A stretch of 9,960 nt of DNA from Candidatus Martarchaeota archaeon. GTDB lineage: Archaea; Micrarchaeota; Micrarchaeia; Micrarchaeales; Micrarchaeaceae. The notes beneath the pieces were generated by a model, which worked only from the letters and a program-made list of their open reading frames with translations, made no database searches and was not told the origin of the DNA. Position numbers and translations under genes: made by a program. This document shows positions 1-6,049 of this stretch, one piece after another. Location: contig JAMCZL010000008.1 of NCBI GenBank assembly GCA_023485745.1, positions 1 through 9,960 of the forward strand. The letters run 5' to 3'. Positions within the stretch are counted from its first letter, which is position 1. The number at the start of each line of letters is the position of its first letter.

Positions 1-148
1 GTATCCTGGGTATTACCAAATAGTAGTAATCCTTTGACTTGAACGCCTTTATTAGAATGTAGTCCTTTGTGAGCAGGAATCCGATTATGTGGTAGTCGTT
101 CTCCCTAAGCTGCCTGCTCACGAAAGCGAGCTTGTTTTCAACATCCAA
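1..148 (-). CDS. Unrecognised protein, 5' part only (runs off the left edge)
   Basis: An open minus-strand frame runs from a TTG at 146-148 to the window edge, about 49 codons. It reads LDVENKLAFVSRQLRENDYH, then IIGFLLTKDYILIKAFKSKD, then YYYLVIPRI. No ATG is in frame: the frame is closed by TAA upstream and the only nearby ATG (in the other frame) stops after 8 codons, so TTG is the likely start. A TATA-like TTAAATATAA at 179-188 lies 30-40 nt upstream, which would give a leader of roughly 10 nt. The peptide alternates charged and aromatic residues and has no signal peptide. I do not recognise the family, and the missing C-terminus prevents a call. Codon use looks like a real gene. Confidence 0.5.
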   Translation of the reverse strand, partial: MDVENKLAFVSRQLRENDYHIIGFLLTKDYILIKAFKSKDYYYLVIPRI

Positions 149-178
149 TTTATCACAATAACCAATATTACGCGGTTA

Positions 179-188
179 TTATATTTAA
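179..188 (-). promoter_or_regulatory. TATA-like element for the left-edge gene
   Basis: On the minus strand this reads TTAAATATAA, in the A+T-rich gap between the ferredoxin stop (208) and the TTG start at 148. An archaeal TATA box is usually centred about 25-27 nt before the transcription start, which would put that start near 157. The assignment rests on composition and spacing only. Confidence 0.45.
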
Positions 189-207
189 TGCTTTACGTGA
201 AGCCGCT

Positions 208-567
208 TCATTGGTATATTGAATGGTAGGTGTTTCCCGCCTCGTCGTCTATTACTATGCACTCGCCCTCGCACTGTATTAGGCATGCTTGGCACAGTAT
301 GCACGCCGGGCCGTTTACCGCAACGGATATTCCGCCGCTTGTGCCGTCGTTTGTGTCGGCAAAATGCTTGTGGCCGTCCTGCACCTGGCCCCACTTTTGC
401 ACCATGGCGGGATCGCTTTGCCCCTTCCACTGCATTTCGGGAGGCGCCACGTCGGCGTTTACTTCGTCCTGCTTTGTCCTGTCCCTAAGCTCGAACACGC
501 TCACAGGGCAGACGTCCTTGCAGTGCTGGCATCCAGTGCATTTTGGCTTTTCTACATAGACCTTCAT
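208..567 (-). CDS. Dicluster (2x[4Fe-4S]) ferredoxin with a ~50-residue insert
   Basis: This is a 119-residue soluble iron-sulfur electron carrier. The first cluster motif is C10-x2-C13-x2-C16-x3-C20-P (CTGCQHCKDVCP), and the second is C89-x2-C92-x2-C95-x3-C99. Each has the spacing that binds a [4Fe-4S] cluster. The second motif lacks the usual Pro after its last Cys (CE instead of CP) and is followed by an additional C103. Bacterial-type dicluster ferredoxins are about 55-80 residues, and the extra length here is a polar insert at about residues 28-80, rich in D, Q and G. There is no N-terminal zinc-binding His extension like that of Sulfolobus-type ferredoxins. The ATG follows the stop of the upstream small gene by 3 nt, and a GGTG ribosome-binding element lies inside the end of that gene, so translation is probably coupled. 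Likely role: low-potential electron donor or acceptor for oxidoreductases. The partner is unknown. Confidence 0.9.
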   Translation of the reverse strand: MKVYVEKPKCTGCQHCKDVCPVSVFELRDRTKQDEVNADVAPPEMQWKGQSDPAMVQKWGQVQDGHKHFADTNDGTSGGISVAVNGPACILCQACLIQCEGECIVIDDEAGNTYHSIYQ

Positions 568-570
568 TTT

Positions 571-774
571 TTACACCTGGTTTTGGCTTACTGTTTTTTT
601 CTTTACCAGCTTTAGCTCGTAGTCCTTCATTTTAGAGTATGCTTCTTCAAGCTTGTCGCTCTTTACATCCTTTGGCAGGCGTATCTCCTTGTCGTCTATT
701 TTGTGCCTGCCGAGAGCATCGAGCATCTGCTTGTGGAATTGCATCTTCTTCTTCACAACCTCGTCATGAGACAT
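571..774 (-). CDS. Small charged protein of unknown function, upstream partner of the ferredoxin
   Basis: This 67-residue protein has about 19 Lys/Arg and 12 Asp/Glu. It probably forms two helices (about 3-22 and 41-60) joined by a short LPKD turn. It has no Cys, no membrane segment and no signal peptide. The ATG at 774 is preceded by GGTGAT, a good archaeal Shine-Dalgarno match, and by a TATA-like element at 801-813, leaving a leader of only about 8 nt. Its stop is 3 nt from the ferredoxin start, which makes a two-gene operon. The coupling suggests a job with the ferredoxin, such as binding it or a redox partner, but that is inference. I do not recognise the family. Confidence 0.75.
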   Translation of the reverse strand: MSHDEVVKKKMQFHKQMLDALGRHKIDDKEIRLPKDVKSDKLEEAYSKMKDYELKLVKKKTVSQNQV

Positions 775-800
775 CCCATCACCAGTCCCAATTGGTTGAA

Positions 801-813
801 AAATTATTTAATA
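801..813 (-). promoter_or_regulatory. TATA-like element for the small protein-ferredoxin operon
   Basis: The minus strand reads TATTAAATAATTT, about 27-39 nt before the ATG at 774. It overlaps the stop codon of the prenyl synthase (808-810), so the two transcription units abut without spare DNA. The T-run just after it (797-801) could also help terminate the upstream transcript. Confidence 0.5.
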
Positions 814-1959
814 CAATTGCTCGCGGTTGTATATGTTTATTATTGTCGCCTGCAGCCATGCGGCGAACTTGTTCTTCGGTATGAAATCCAGGAAGCCGAG
901 CATCTGTTCCGTCGTCCGCTCTATTATCTCGTCGCGCTTCTTCACCGCGAAGCCTATGCCATCGTACTTTTCTATTGCGTCTATTACGAATTTTATTTCC
1001 TCGCCGGTTTTCTGCTCGCGGGGCTTGTTGTAGATTTCTACAAGCCTCTGCTTTTCATTGTCGCTTGCGAGATCGAATGTGTGCTTTACTATCAGCGTAA
1101 GCTTTCCTTCGCGTATGTCGTTGAACTCGCCCTTGCCGGAGTTGTAGCCCTTCTGCATGTCTATTATGTCATCGTTTATCTGGAATGCTATTCCGGCGTT
1201 TTCGCCTATTGCGCCGAGTTTTTCTACGATGTTTTCGTCCTGGCCGGCGGATATGGCGCCGAGCTGCAGGGGCCCGCGCATGCTGTAGCTGGAGGTTTTC
1301 CCGCCCGCTATCTCAAAATATGTGCTCTCTTTTGCGCTTCGCAAGCCGTCCTTTCCGTACATGAAATTAAGTTCCTGAAACTGGCCGCCGGCGGTGCTGT
1401 ATGCGACTTCTATGAACTTGTTGTAGAGCCTTTCCCGTATTGCGGGGTTTGCTGCGTCAAGATAGTCTATGAACATGTTCCACATAACTGAATGCAGCAC
1501 GTCTCCTATGTGCAAAGCAATGCTGCTGCCGTATAGCTTGTGGAGAGTAGGCATGCCCCGCCTCATTTCGGACTTGTCTTCTATGTCATCGTGTATTAGT
1601 ATCCATTCCTGGGAAAGCTGCACTGCGGCCGCAAGAAGCAACGTCGCAGGGTCCTGGTTGTCATACATCAGCGCAGTAAGCATCAGCAGCATGGGCCTGG
1701 TATAATGGCTCGGCCTGTTTATGTAGTCGAAGAGCATTTCCGAGTACCTTTCGGCCGCAGCCGCATTGGAAACCAGCGCTGAAGGCTTCCTCACGTATTC
1801 GGTAATTATTGCGTGTATGCTCTTTTTTGTTTTGTTAATGAATCCTTCGAGAGTCGCGTCCTCGAATGAAACCACATACTTTGAAGTTTTTCCATTGTTC
1901 TGTTTTGCGTCCATAAAAATCAACGTGGTGGCGCTGCGGGCAAGGTTCATTGCCCGCAT
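808..1959 (-). CDS. Polyprenyl (probably geranylgeranyl) diphosphate synthase
   Basis: This is a trans-isoprenyl diphosphate synthase. It condenses isopentenyl diphosphate onto allylic diphosphates to make the C20 (or similar) chains of archaeal ether lipids. The first Asp-rich motif is D124-D-I-E-D128 followed by R133-R134. The second is D263-D-I-I-D267 within FQINDDIID, and the KT motif (K221-T222) and the DIREGK stretch at 281-286 are also present. A bulky Trp119 sits five residues before the first motif, the position that in archaeal enzymes limits product length. This fits a C20 product but does not prove it. The usual GGKRLRP segment is PSHYTRP here, so the conserved Lys that contacts IPP is not obvious. 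The first 15 residues overlap a perfect palindrome at the predicted transcription start. M16 (position 1914) is an equally good start and gives 368 residues, still longer than the usual 290-340. Confidence 0.9.
   Translation of the reverse strand: MRAMNLARSATTLIFMDAKQNNGKTSKYVVSFEDATLEGFINKTKKSIHAIITEYVRKPSALVSNAAAAERYSEMLFDYINRPSHYTRPMLLMLTALMYDNQDPATLLLAAAVQLSQEWILIHDDIEDKSEMRRGMPTLHKLYGSSIALHIGDVLHSVMWNMFIDYLDAANPAIRERLYNKFIEVAYSTAGGQFQELNFMYGKDGLRSAKESTYFEIAGGKTSSYSMRGPLQLGAISAGQDENIVEKLGAIGENAGIAFQINDDIIDMQKGYNSGKGEFNDIREGKLTLIVKHTFDLASDNEKQRLVEIYNKPREQKTGEEIKFVIDAIEKYDGIGFAVKKRDEIIERTTEQMLGFLDFIPKNKFAAWLQATIINIYNREQLY
1936..1957. promoter_or_regulatory. Perfect 8-bp palindrome at the predicted prenyl synthase transcription start
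   Basis: GCGGGCAA-ggttca-TTGCCCGC is an exact inverted repeat with a 6-nt spacer. The TATA-like element at 1978-1987 predicts transcription to begin around 1957, exactly at the edge of the repeat. It could be an operator for a dimeric repressor that blocks initiation. It could also be an RNA hairpin at the very 5' end of the message, in which case translation would start at M16 (1914). If M1 at 1959 is the true start, the same bases encode residues 2-8 and the symmetry would be less meaningful. Confidence 0.45.
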
Positions 1960-1977
1960 ATCAATATTCGCAGCAGG

Positions 1978-1987
1978 TATTTAAAAT
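1978..1987 (-). promoter_or_regulatory. TATA-like element for the prenyl synthase
   Basis: The minus strand reads ATTTTAAATA and overlaps the scpB stop codon. Its distance to the palindrome and to the ATG at 1959 (about 24 nt from the centre) is typical of an archaeal promoter for a leaderless or near-leaderless message. The gene may also be read through from scpAB. Confidence 0.45.
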
Positions 1988-2523
1988 CCATTGGGCGGGG
2001 GCTGGCTCTGATCCGCAATGATGCCGTCCCTGCCTTGGCCGTTGGGGCTTCCGGACAGATCAAAGTATTCCTTGAATTTTTGCGTTGTGTCGAGCTTTTT
2101 GGTCCTGCCCTGCCTTGACGCTTTTATGAAGCCCTTTTCTACGAGTTCCTTGATGTGGGAATATGCGGATGACCCGAAAACGCCGATTATCTTGCTTTGC
2201 ATTATGGGCTCGTTTTTGCTTATGTATGCGAGTATCCTGAGCGCTGGCCTGGAGATTTCCGGCTGGCCTGCAAGCTGGCTGACCCTTGAAGCGTACGGCT
2301 CCCGGAGCGTCATCACGTAGCTGTTGCCTATTGGCTCAATCTTTAACGACGAGTCCTTGGCATCGTACTCCTGCACCAGCCCGTCAATAAGGTCCTTTAT
2401 GTATCCAGTCGAAGCTATCCCGGTGATCTTGGCGAGTTCATCTATGCTTAGGGCTCTTGCAGATACGAATAAAGCTGCCTCGACGGTCTTTTTTGCTTCG
2501 CTTCTTGAAAAGTTATCCTGCAT
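1981..2523 (-). CDS. scpB: ScpB, condensin winged-helix subunit
   Basis: This 180-residue protein has the ScpB layout. An N-terminal winged helix (about 8-85) begins with AKKTVEAALFVSARALSIDEL. A second winged helix (about 88-153) contains the family hallmark ISRPALRILAYISKNEPI and the GRTKKLDTTQKFKEYF ending. ScpB dimers bind the kleisin ScpA, which bridges the heads of SMC, so the complex folds and segregates the chromosome. The last ~25 residues are a Gly/Pro/Gln-rich tail with no predicted fold. The start codon lies inside the end of scpA with an 11-nt overlap, so the two are almost certainly translationally coupled and made in a fixed ratio. No smc gene is in the window. Confidence 0.92.
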   Translation of the reverse strand: MQDNFSRSEAKKTVEAALFVSARALSIDELAKITGIASTGYIKDLIDGLVQEYDAKDSSLKIEPIGNSYVMTLREPYASRVSQLAGQPEISRPALRILAYISKNEPIMQSKIIGVFGSSAYSHIKELVEKGFIKASRQGRTKKLDTTQKFKEYFDLSGSPNGQGRDGIIADQSQPPPNGF

Positions 2524-3238
2524 TCTGATCGTTTATTAATTTTATAATTATGTCTCCGAAGAAAATTTCCTGCATCAGCGTAATCCTCATGTCGTGCGCT
2601 AGGTAGAGCAGCGGCACAAAAACGTTCATTATCATGGCCTGCGGATCGCTATAGCGTTCGGACAGGCGGGAAAAAAGCAGCATGCCTTCGCTATCTGCGG
2701 CCGCTTTGATGACTTCGTAGAGCTCGGCTATTTTGGCGTCTATGTCCTCCTTTTCAATCGGGAAATCTATAACGCGGTTGTTGAATGATATCCTTGTTGC
2801 CTTCTCCTGCTCCATCTTCATAGACTTTTCCAGGGCATCGAGCAGCTCTGAAAGGGATATCTTTCTTGGAACCTGCTGCCTGAACCTGGTCACCAGCTGG
2901 GCGACTTCTGGAGGCTGTCTCGGCATGTTGGGTTCCTGCTCTTGATCCTGCTCCTGCAGCGCGTCTTCTTCAAGGAGTGGAATTGTATTGCTTTTGAGCT
3001 TCAGCAGTATGGAAGCCGCGAGTATCATGTTTGCCGGCACCGCAAGGTTCATTATCTTTATTTTTTTAATCAGGTCCAGGTACGTGCGTACAATGGCGGA
3101 TATGTCTATGTCCCACGGATCCAGCTTGTTCGATTCGACAAGATGGATGAGCAGCTCGCGCCATGTGGCGTTCTTTACAAATTCCTCTAAGTTGAACTTC
3201 TTTGCGTCTATGTCTAACATTTCCGATTCTGACTGCAT
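2513..3238 (-). CDS. scpA: ScpA, kleisin subunit of the SMC condensin
   Basis: This 241-residue kleisin has an N-terminal SMC-neck-binding domain (about 13-90) with the ScpA signature NKLDPWDIDI at 37-46 and the helical AASILLKLKSNTIPLLEE. An acidic Gln/Pro-rich linker follows (about 91-112), then a middle segment. The C-terminal winged helix (about 164-236) ends in LMQEIFFGDIIIKL and would contact the SMC head. Together with scpB downstream it forms the non-SMC part of the chromosome-organising complex. M1 at 3238 lies about 40 nt after the centre of a TATA-like element; M7 (3220) is an alternative. No clear Shine-Dalgarno is visible, as the leader reads CCTCC rather than GGAGG. The length is typical of the family. 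Confidence 0.92.
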   Translation of the reverse strand: MQSESEMLDIDAKKFNLEEFVKNATWRELLIHLVESNKLDPWDIDISAIVRTYLDLIKKIKIMNLAVPANMILAASILLKLKSNTIPLLEEDALQEQDQEQEPNMPRQPPEVAQLVTRFRQQVPRKISLSELLDALEKSMKMEQEKATRISFNNRVIDFPIEKEDIDAKIAELYEVIKAAADSEGMLLFSRLSERYSDPQAMIMNVFVPLLYLAHDMRITLMQEIFFGDIIIKLINDQNAG

Positions 3239-3274
3239 TAAGGTCGCCTAGGAGGTCATATTATTTTGAATAAT

Positions 3275-3284
3275 AAATATATTT
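3275..3284 (-). promoter_or_regulatory. TATA-like element for scpA-scpB
   Basis: The AAATATATTT core sits in a 60-nt A+T-rich gap between the PLD-like gene and scpA. Its distance to the scpA ATG (3238) gives a predicted leader of about 16 nt. The call is based on composition and spacing. Confidence 0.45.
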
Positions 3285-3299
3285 AATCTTATGCAGGCA

Positions 3300-3881
3300 T
3301 TATAGGGAGTCCCACAGTTTCCAGAAGTACCTTTTCGATTTCTCTATCTCATAGGTTGAAGTGCTAAGCTCTACCTGCTCTATGTTGCGGTGCGTGCCGC
3401 TGTATGTCAGATTTGCGGACCCGGTCACTACGCCGCGGTCGGAAATGTACATTTTTATGTGCACGAACTTCTTCGGAGTTTTCATGTGTATTCGGCTGCG
3501 CGGGCGCAGCTTTACTGCGGAGAGGGCGCAGGCCACTGCGACAAAAAGCAGAATGAATCCGGCAAGTTTCAGGCCGAACAGCCCATACAGCAGTGCGGCC
3601 GCGAAAGCGGAAAACGCGGAAAGCGATGCGTATGCTCGTGAAAACAGCGGCCTTGACAAAAGTATGTTTCTGGCTTCTTTTGTCGGCGAAGATGATATTA
3701 TGAATATGTGCTTTTTCCTTGACTCGCTCTTTAGTATTGCAGCGTAATATTCGTCTATGTAGGGTGATATCACGAGAAGCTCTCTGCTATGCCTTATGAT
3801 GCGGTTTATAACCCCGTAGGCCTTATCGCCATAGCTGCGCTTTGGCGCTGGCGTTCCAAAATGCATGATATTATTTTGCAT
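3300..3881 (-). CDS. PLD-like phosphodiesterase with a central transmembrane hairpin
   Basis: This 193-residue protein belongs to the phospholipase D / nuclease superfamily. The catalytic HKD motif is H141-x-K143-x4-D148 followed by GSANLT at 154-159, the usual distal Ser/Asn element. The N-terminal half carries the family's first strand (ELLVISPYIDEYY, about 34-46). There is only one HKD motif, so an active site would need a dimer, as in Nuc-type endonucleases. Two strongly hydrophobic stretches (about 84-103 and 104-123) form a membrane hairpin between the N-terminal strand and the HKD motif, which is unusual for Nuc-type nucleases. Basic residues flank the hairpin, so the catalytic part probably faces the cytoplasm. 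The substrate (nucleic acid or phospholipid) cannot be told. It lies 40 nt downstream of the reductase gene and may be co-transcribed. M6 (3866) is an alternative start. Confidence 0.8.
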   Translation of the reverse strand: MQNNIMHFGTPAPKRSYGDKAYGVINRIIRHSRELLVISPYIDEYYAAILKSESRKKHIFIISSSPTKEARNILLSRPLFSRAYASLSAFSAFAAALLYGLFGLKLAGFILLFVAVACALSAVKLRPRSRIHMKTPKKFVHIKMYISDRGVVTGSANLTYSGTHRNIEQVELSTSTYEIEKSKRYFWKLWDSL

Positions 3882-3903
3882 GCAATATTAGTAAGCCTTG
3901 CGC

Positions 3904-3916
3904 CCGCACACTGCGG
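3904..3916. other. Small hairpin between the reductase and PLD-like genes
   Basis: CCGCA-cac-TGCGG is a 5-bp perfect stem with a 3-nt loop, just after the reductase stop codon (3922) on the minus strand. No T-run follows, so it is not a clear terminator. It may protect or partly attenuate the message before the PLD-like gene, or be chance. Confidence 0.25.
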
Positions 3917-3921
3917 AAAGC

Positions 3922-4485
3922 TCATTTGCGCTTTGTCCTTATCGCCCATTCAACAAGGTTTTCAAGCAGTTCCTTTATCATTTTGCGTGTTTCTTCATCT
4001 GTGAGCTTTCCGTCAGTCATCTTCTCCTTGGCCCTTGAAACGAAGATCTGCGGGCGCTCCAGGGGGTGCGCGTTAAGGAACGAGAAGATCTCCCTTAGGT
4101 GGTACTGCACCACTATGGTGCCGAACATTCCGGCAGATGCGCCCATGGTTGCAACTGGCTTCTCGTTGAATACGTTGTCTGAGGGCGGCCTAGATGCCCA
4201 ATCTATTGCATTCTTGAGAGGACCGGGTACGGACCGGTTGTATTCCGGAGTCGATATGAGCAACGCGTCTGCCGATCTTATCGCTTCCTTGAGCTCTTTT
4301 GCCTTTTCCGGCATGCCCTCCACTTCAATGTCCTCGTTGTAAACCGGCAGCCCTTCAATATCAAATATTTCAAATTCCGCGTCCTCCGGGCACAGTTCCT
4401 TTGCTGCGGCAATCAGCATCTTGTTGTAAGAATGCTTTCTAAGGCTGCCCGCTATGCCAAGTATTTTCAGTTTTTCCATGTGCAT
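3922..4485 (-). CDS. NAD(P)H-dependent FMN reductase (flavodoxin-like)
   Basis: This soluble FMN_red-family enzyme reduces FMN or quinone-like/azo acceptors with NAD(P)H. The FMN phosphate loop is GSLRKHSYN near the N-terminus. The family signature STPEYNRSVPGPLKNAIDWA lies mid-protein and binds the isoalloxazine ring, and ATMGASAGMFG forms the third loop. Length (about 185-187 residues) is normal. The frame opens with two TTG codons (4486-4491), but an ATG follows at 4485 and another at 4479, just before EKLKILGIAGS. One of these ATGs is the likelier start, and 4479 fits the fold best. It is transcribed divergently from the antiporter over a shared A+T-rich region and is followed by the PLD-like gene. 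A role in redox or oxidative-stress defence is inferred from family only. Confidence 0.88.
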   Translation of the reverse strand: MHMEKLKILGIAGSLRKHSYNKMLIAAAKELCPEDAEFEIFDIEGLPVYNEDIEVEGMPEKAKELKEAIRSADALLISTPEYNRSVPGPLKNAIDWASRPPSDNVFNEKPVATMGASAGMFGTIVVQYHLREIFSFLNAHPLERPQIFVSRAKEKMTDGKLTDEETRKMIKELLENLVEWAIRTKRK

Positions 4486-4516
4486 CAACAATTAGTTAAT
4501 ATGTTTGGGGCAAATA

Positions 4517-4531
4517 GGAATAAATTATTTG
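4517..4531. promoter_or_regulatory. Shared A+T-rich divergent promoter
   Basis: The element AGGAATAAATTATTT serves two divergent genes. On the plus strand TAAATTAT (4521-4528) is centred about 24 nt before the GTG at 4548, which predicts a leaderless antiporter message. On the minus strand AATAATTTATT lies about 40 nt before the reductase ATG at 4485. One TATA region cannot serve both directions at once, so the two genes may compete for transcription factors. Confidence 0.45.
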
Positions 4532-4547
4532 CCTTGGAAATACCTCT

Positions 4548-5747
4548 GTGTCTTTCATAATTGACCTGCTGCTCCTTTTCGGCGTTGCAGTACTGCTTGG
4601 CAGAATTTTGGAATCGGTCAGGGTGCCTGCGATAGTTGGATACATAATAGCCGGGGTTATACTGGGCAATGTAGTTCTCAAAGTGGTGCAGCCGACGGCA
4701 ATCCTGAGCGCAGTAGCGGAAGTCGCCCTTTTCTTCATAATATTGCAGATAGGGATAGAGGTCACAACAGATATAATAACAAAGGATGTTAAGACCAGCT
4801 TTGCGCTTTCGTCGGCTAGCTTCTTCATACCTGTGATTGTAGTATTCGGCATAAGCACGTATTTTTTTGGCATGGGCTATATTGAAGCAGCAACGGTAAG
4901 CCTTGCAGTGTGCGTGCCTTCGATATCAATAATATCGGTACTGATAATGAAATACGACTTGCTAAGGCTAGAAGGGGGCAGGATAATGCTTTCTTCAACC
5001 GTGCTCAACGACATAGTCGCATTTACTTTGCTTGCAATGGCGATAGGCAGGACCGTAGAGGGATTTTACAAGGTCATAATAGCAGTTTCTGCGATTTACG
5101 TGCTTACGCTGGCGGGAGGCAGGTACCTTAGGCAGTACTCGGAAAGGGTGCACTCCTTTTTCAAGCGGCTTAGGAACATGGAAGGCGGAGAGAACTTCGC
5201 CCTTGGGATCATACTGATGATAGGGCTGCTCATAGCTGCAATATTCCAGTTTATCGGCATCACGTATGTGCTCGGGGCCTTCTTTGCAGGCATACTGATA
5301 GAGGGCGCGCTTATAGGAAAGCGCTTCTACAAGAGGGTTATAAGGACTTTAAACCGCCTTAATGAGGGCTTTTTCATACCGGTGTTTTTCAGCATAGCCG
5401 GATTGGACTTCATACTGCCTGCTGCCAACACAGATGCGTATGCGCTGGCCATAATATCCGTGGATGCGATCCTTGCAATAACACTTATTTATTTTATTTT
5501 TGAAAAGCGCTTTAAGGCAATAAGCCATAGGACGCTGATTGGTGTAATGGGTGGAAGGGGCGCAGTAGGCATAACCATAGGCACGGTGGCGCTCGAATCT
5601 GGGCTGATAGGCAATGTTGACTATTCGGTAATCATACTGGGCACAATAGTGCTTTCAATAATAATGCCGGCCATAATAGACGCACATGTAAAGCAAAGGA
5701 GCAGGATGCGCAAGGCAACAGGTGCAGCAGTTATAGACAAGCTGTGA
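4548..5747 (+). CDS. Monovalent cation/proton antiporter (CPA family, Kef/NapA-like)
   Basis: This 399-residue polytopic membrane protein has about 11-13 hydrophobic segments and no cytoplasmic TrkA-N or TrkA-C domain, so it is a bare exchanger core. The ion-binding pair is N154-D155 in STVLNDIVAF. In this superfamily the Asp carries the ion and proton, and the Asn-Asp form has been linked to electroneutral exchange while Asp-Asp enzymes are electrogenic. Other core marks are VPAIVGYIIAGVILG near residue 26, the unwound-helix segment VCVPSISIIS (121-130), PVFFSIAGL and GGRGAVG near the end. It would exchange Na+ or K+ for H+ to hold internal pH. The start is GTG with no Shine-Dalgarno, which fits a leaderless message. 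It is the only clear plus-strand gene and ends opposite the incoming ankyrin region. Confidence 0.9.
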   Translation: MSFIIDLLLLFGVAVLLGRILESVRVPAIVGYIIAGVILGNVVLKVVQPTAILSAVAEVALFFIILQIGIEVTTDIITKDVKTSFALSSASFFIPVIVVFGISTYFFGMGYIEAATVSLAVCVPSISIISVLIMKYDLLRLEGGRIMLSSTVLNDIVAFTLLAMAIGRTVEGFYKVIIAVSAIYVLTLAGGRYLRQYSERVHSFFKRLRNMEGGENFALGIILMIGLLIAAIFQFIGITYVLGAFFAGILIEGALIGKRFYKRVIRTLNRLNEGFFIPVFFSIAGLDFILPAANTDAYALAIISVDAILAITLIYFIFEKRFKAISHRTLIGVMGGRGAVGITIGTVALESGLIGNVDYSVIILGTIVLSIIMPAIIDAHVKQRSRMRKATGAAVIDKL

Positions 5748-5758
5748 AAGATTGGCTC

Positions 5759-5768
5759 TGAAAAAATA
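5759..5768 (-). terminator. Possible T-run terminator for the ankyrin region
   Basis: On the minus strand this reads CTATTTTTTC, a run of six T. Archaeal termination often needs only such a run. It lies between the convergent antiporter and ankyrin units. No hairpin is evident. Confidence 0.25.
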
Positions 5769-5770
5769 GT

Positions 5771-5851
5771 TTATTTGACTTCCGGAAGATCAGTACCGCC
5801 TAGGTACTGGGCTCTGACATCCTCCAATCTAAAATCTAGGTTTGCTCTCAA
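5771..5851 (-). pseudogene. 26-codon C-terminal remnant of an unknown gene
   Basis: A frame closed by TAA at 5771 reads LRANLDFRLEDVRAQYLGGT then DLPEVK. It looks like the end of a protein but has no start: TAA closes the frame three codons before the first Leu. The first ~22 nt match the equivalent place in the second unit (8085-8104, reading LRADIDPG) and then the two diverge, so a duplication boundary lies near 5832. The parent protein is not recognised. Confidence 0.35.
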
Positions 5852-6049
5852 GGAACCTTGTTAGAAATTGGCACTCTGTGAGGCGTACAACATTGAATGG
5901 CAAGCATTAATTTTAAGTTCACTCGGTTGTGGGCACAGGTAGAATTTTACTCTTTATATTCCCAGCTTTCGCTGCCTCTATAATATTCTTGTTAAGCTGC
6001 CGTTACCTGTTGCTTTATGCTGCACAATCAAACTATGCTTTGTTGCATT
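5834..6049 (-). repeat. Diverged duplicate of 8085-8299 (downstream flank of ank1)
   Basis: The whole stretch after ank1 aligns with the stretch after ank3. Shared landmarks include ACTTAAAATTAAT, GAGTAAAATTCTA, AAGAATATTAT, ACAGGTAAC and AAAATGCAACAAAGCATAGT. By eye, identity is about 65-75% with small indels, clearly lower than in the small-ORF leader blocks. No intact gene is present, only the decayed ankyrin start (5919-6002) and the C-terminal remnant beyond it. Confidence 0.7.
5919..6002 (-). pseudogene. Decayed first ankyrin repeat downstream of ank1
   Basis: A 27-codon open stretch between two stops reads RQLNKNIIEAAKAGNIKSKI then LPVPTTE. Its core matches the N-terminal capping repeat of the neighbouring ankyrin genes (for example LNTLLIKAVAAGNIENAKNLL), with the EAAKAGNI helix intact. 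There is no start codon and no further repeat. It is probably the remains of another ankyrin gene that once followed ank1. Confidence 0.5.

Noticed and set aside
703..1491. Long plus-strand open frame (262 codons) opposite the prenyl synthase
   Set aside because: The minus strand encodes an enzyme with both Asp-rich motifs. The plus-strand product has no recognisable motif and arises from codon bias of the real gene.
4496..4873. Minus-strand open frame opposite the antiporter start
   Set aside because: It is a shadow of a well-supported membrane transporter on the plus strand and overlaps the divergent promoter.
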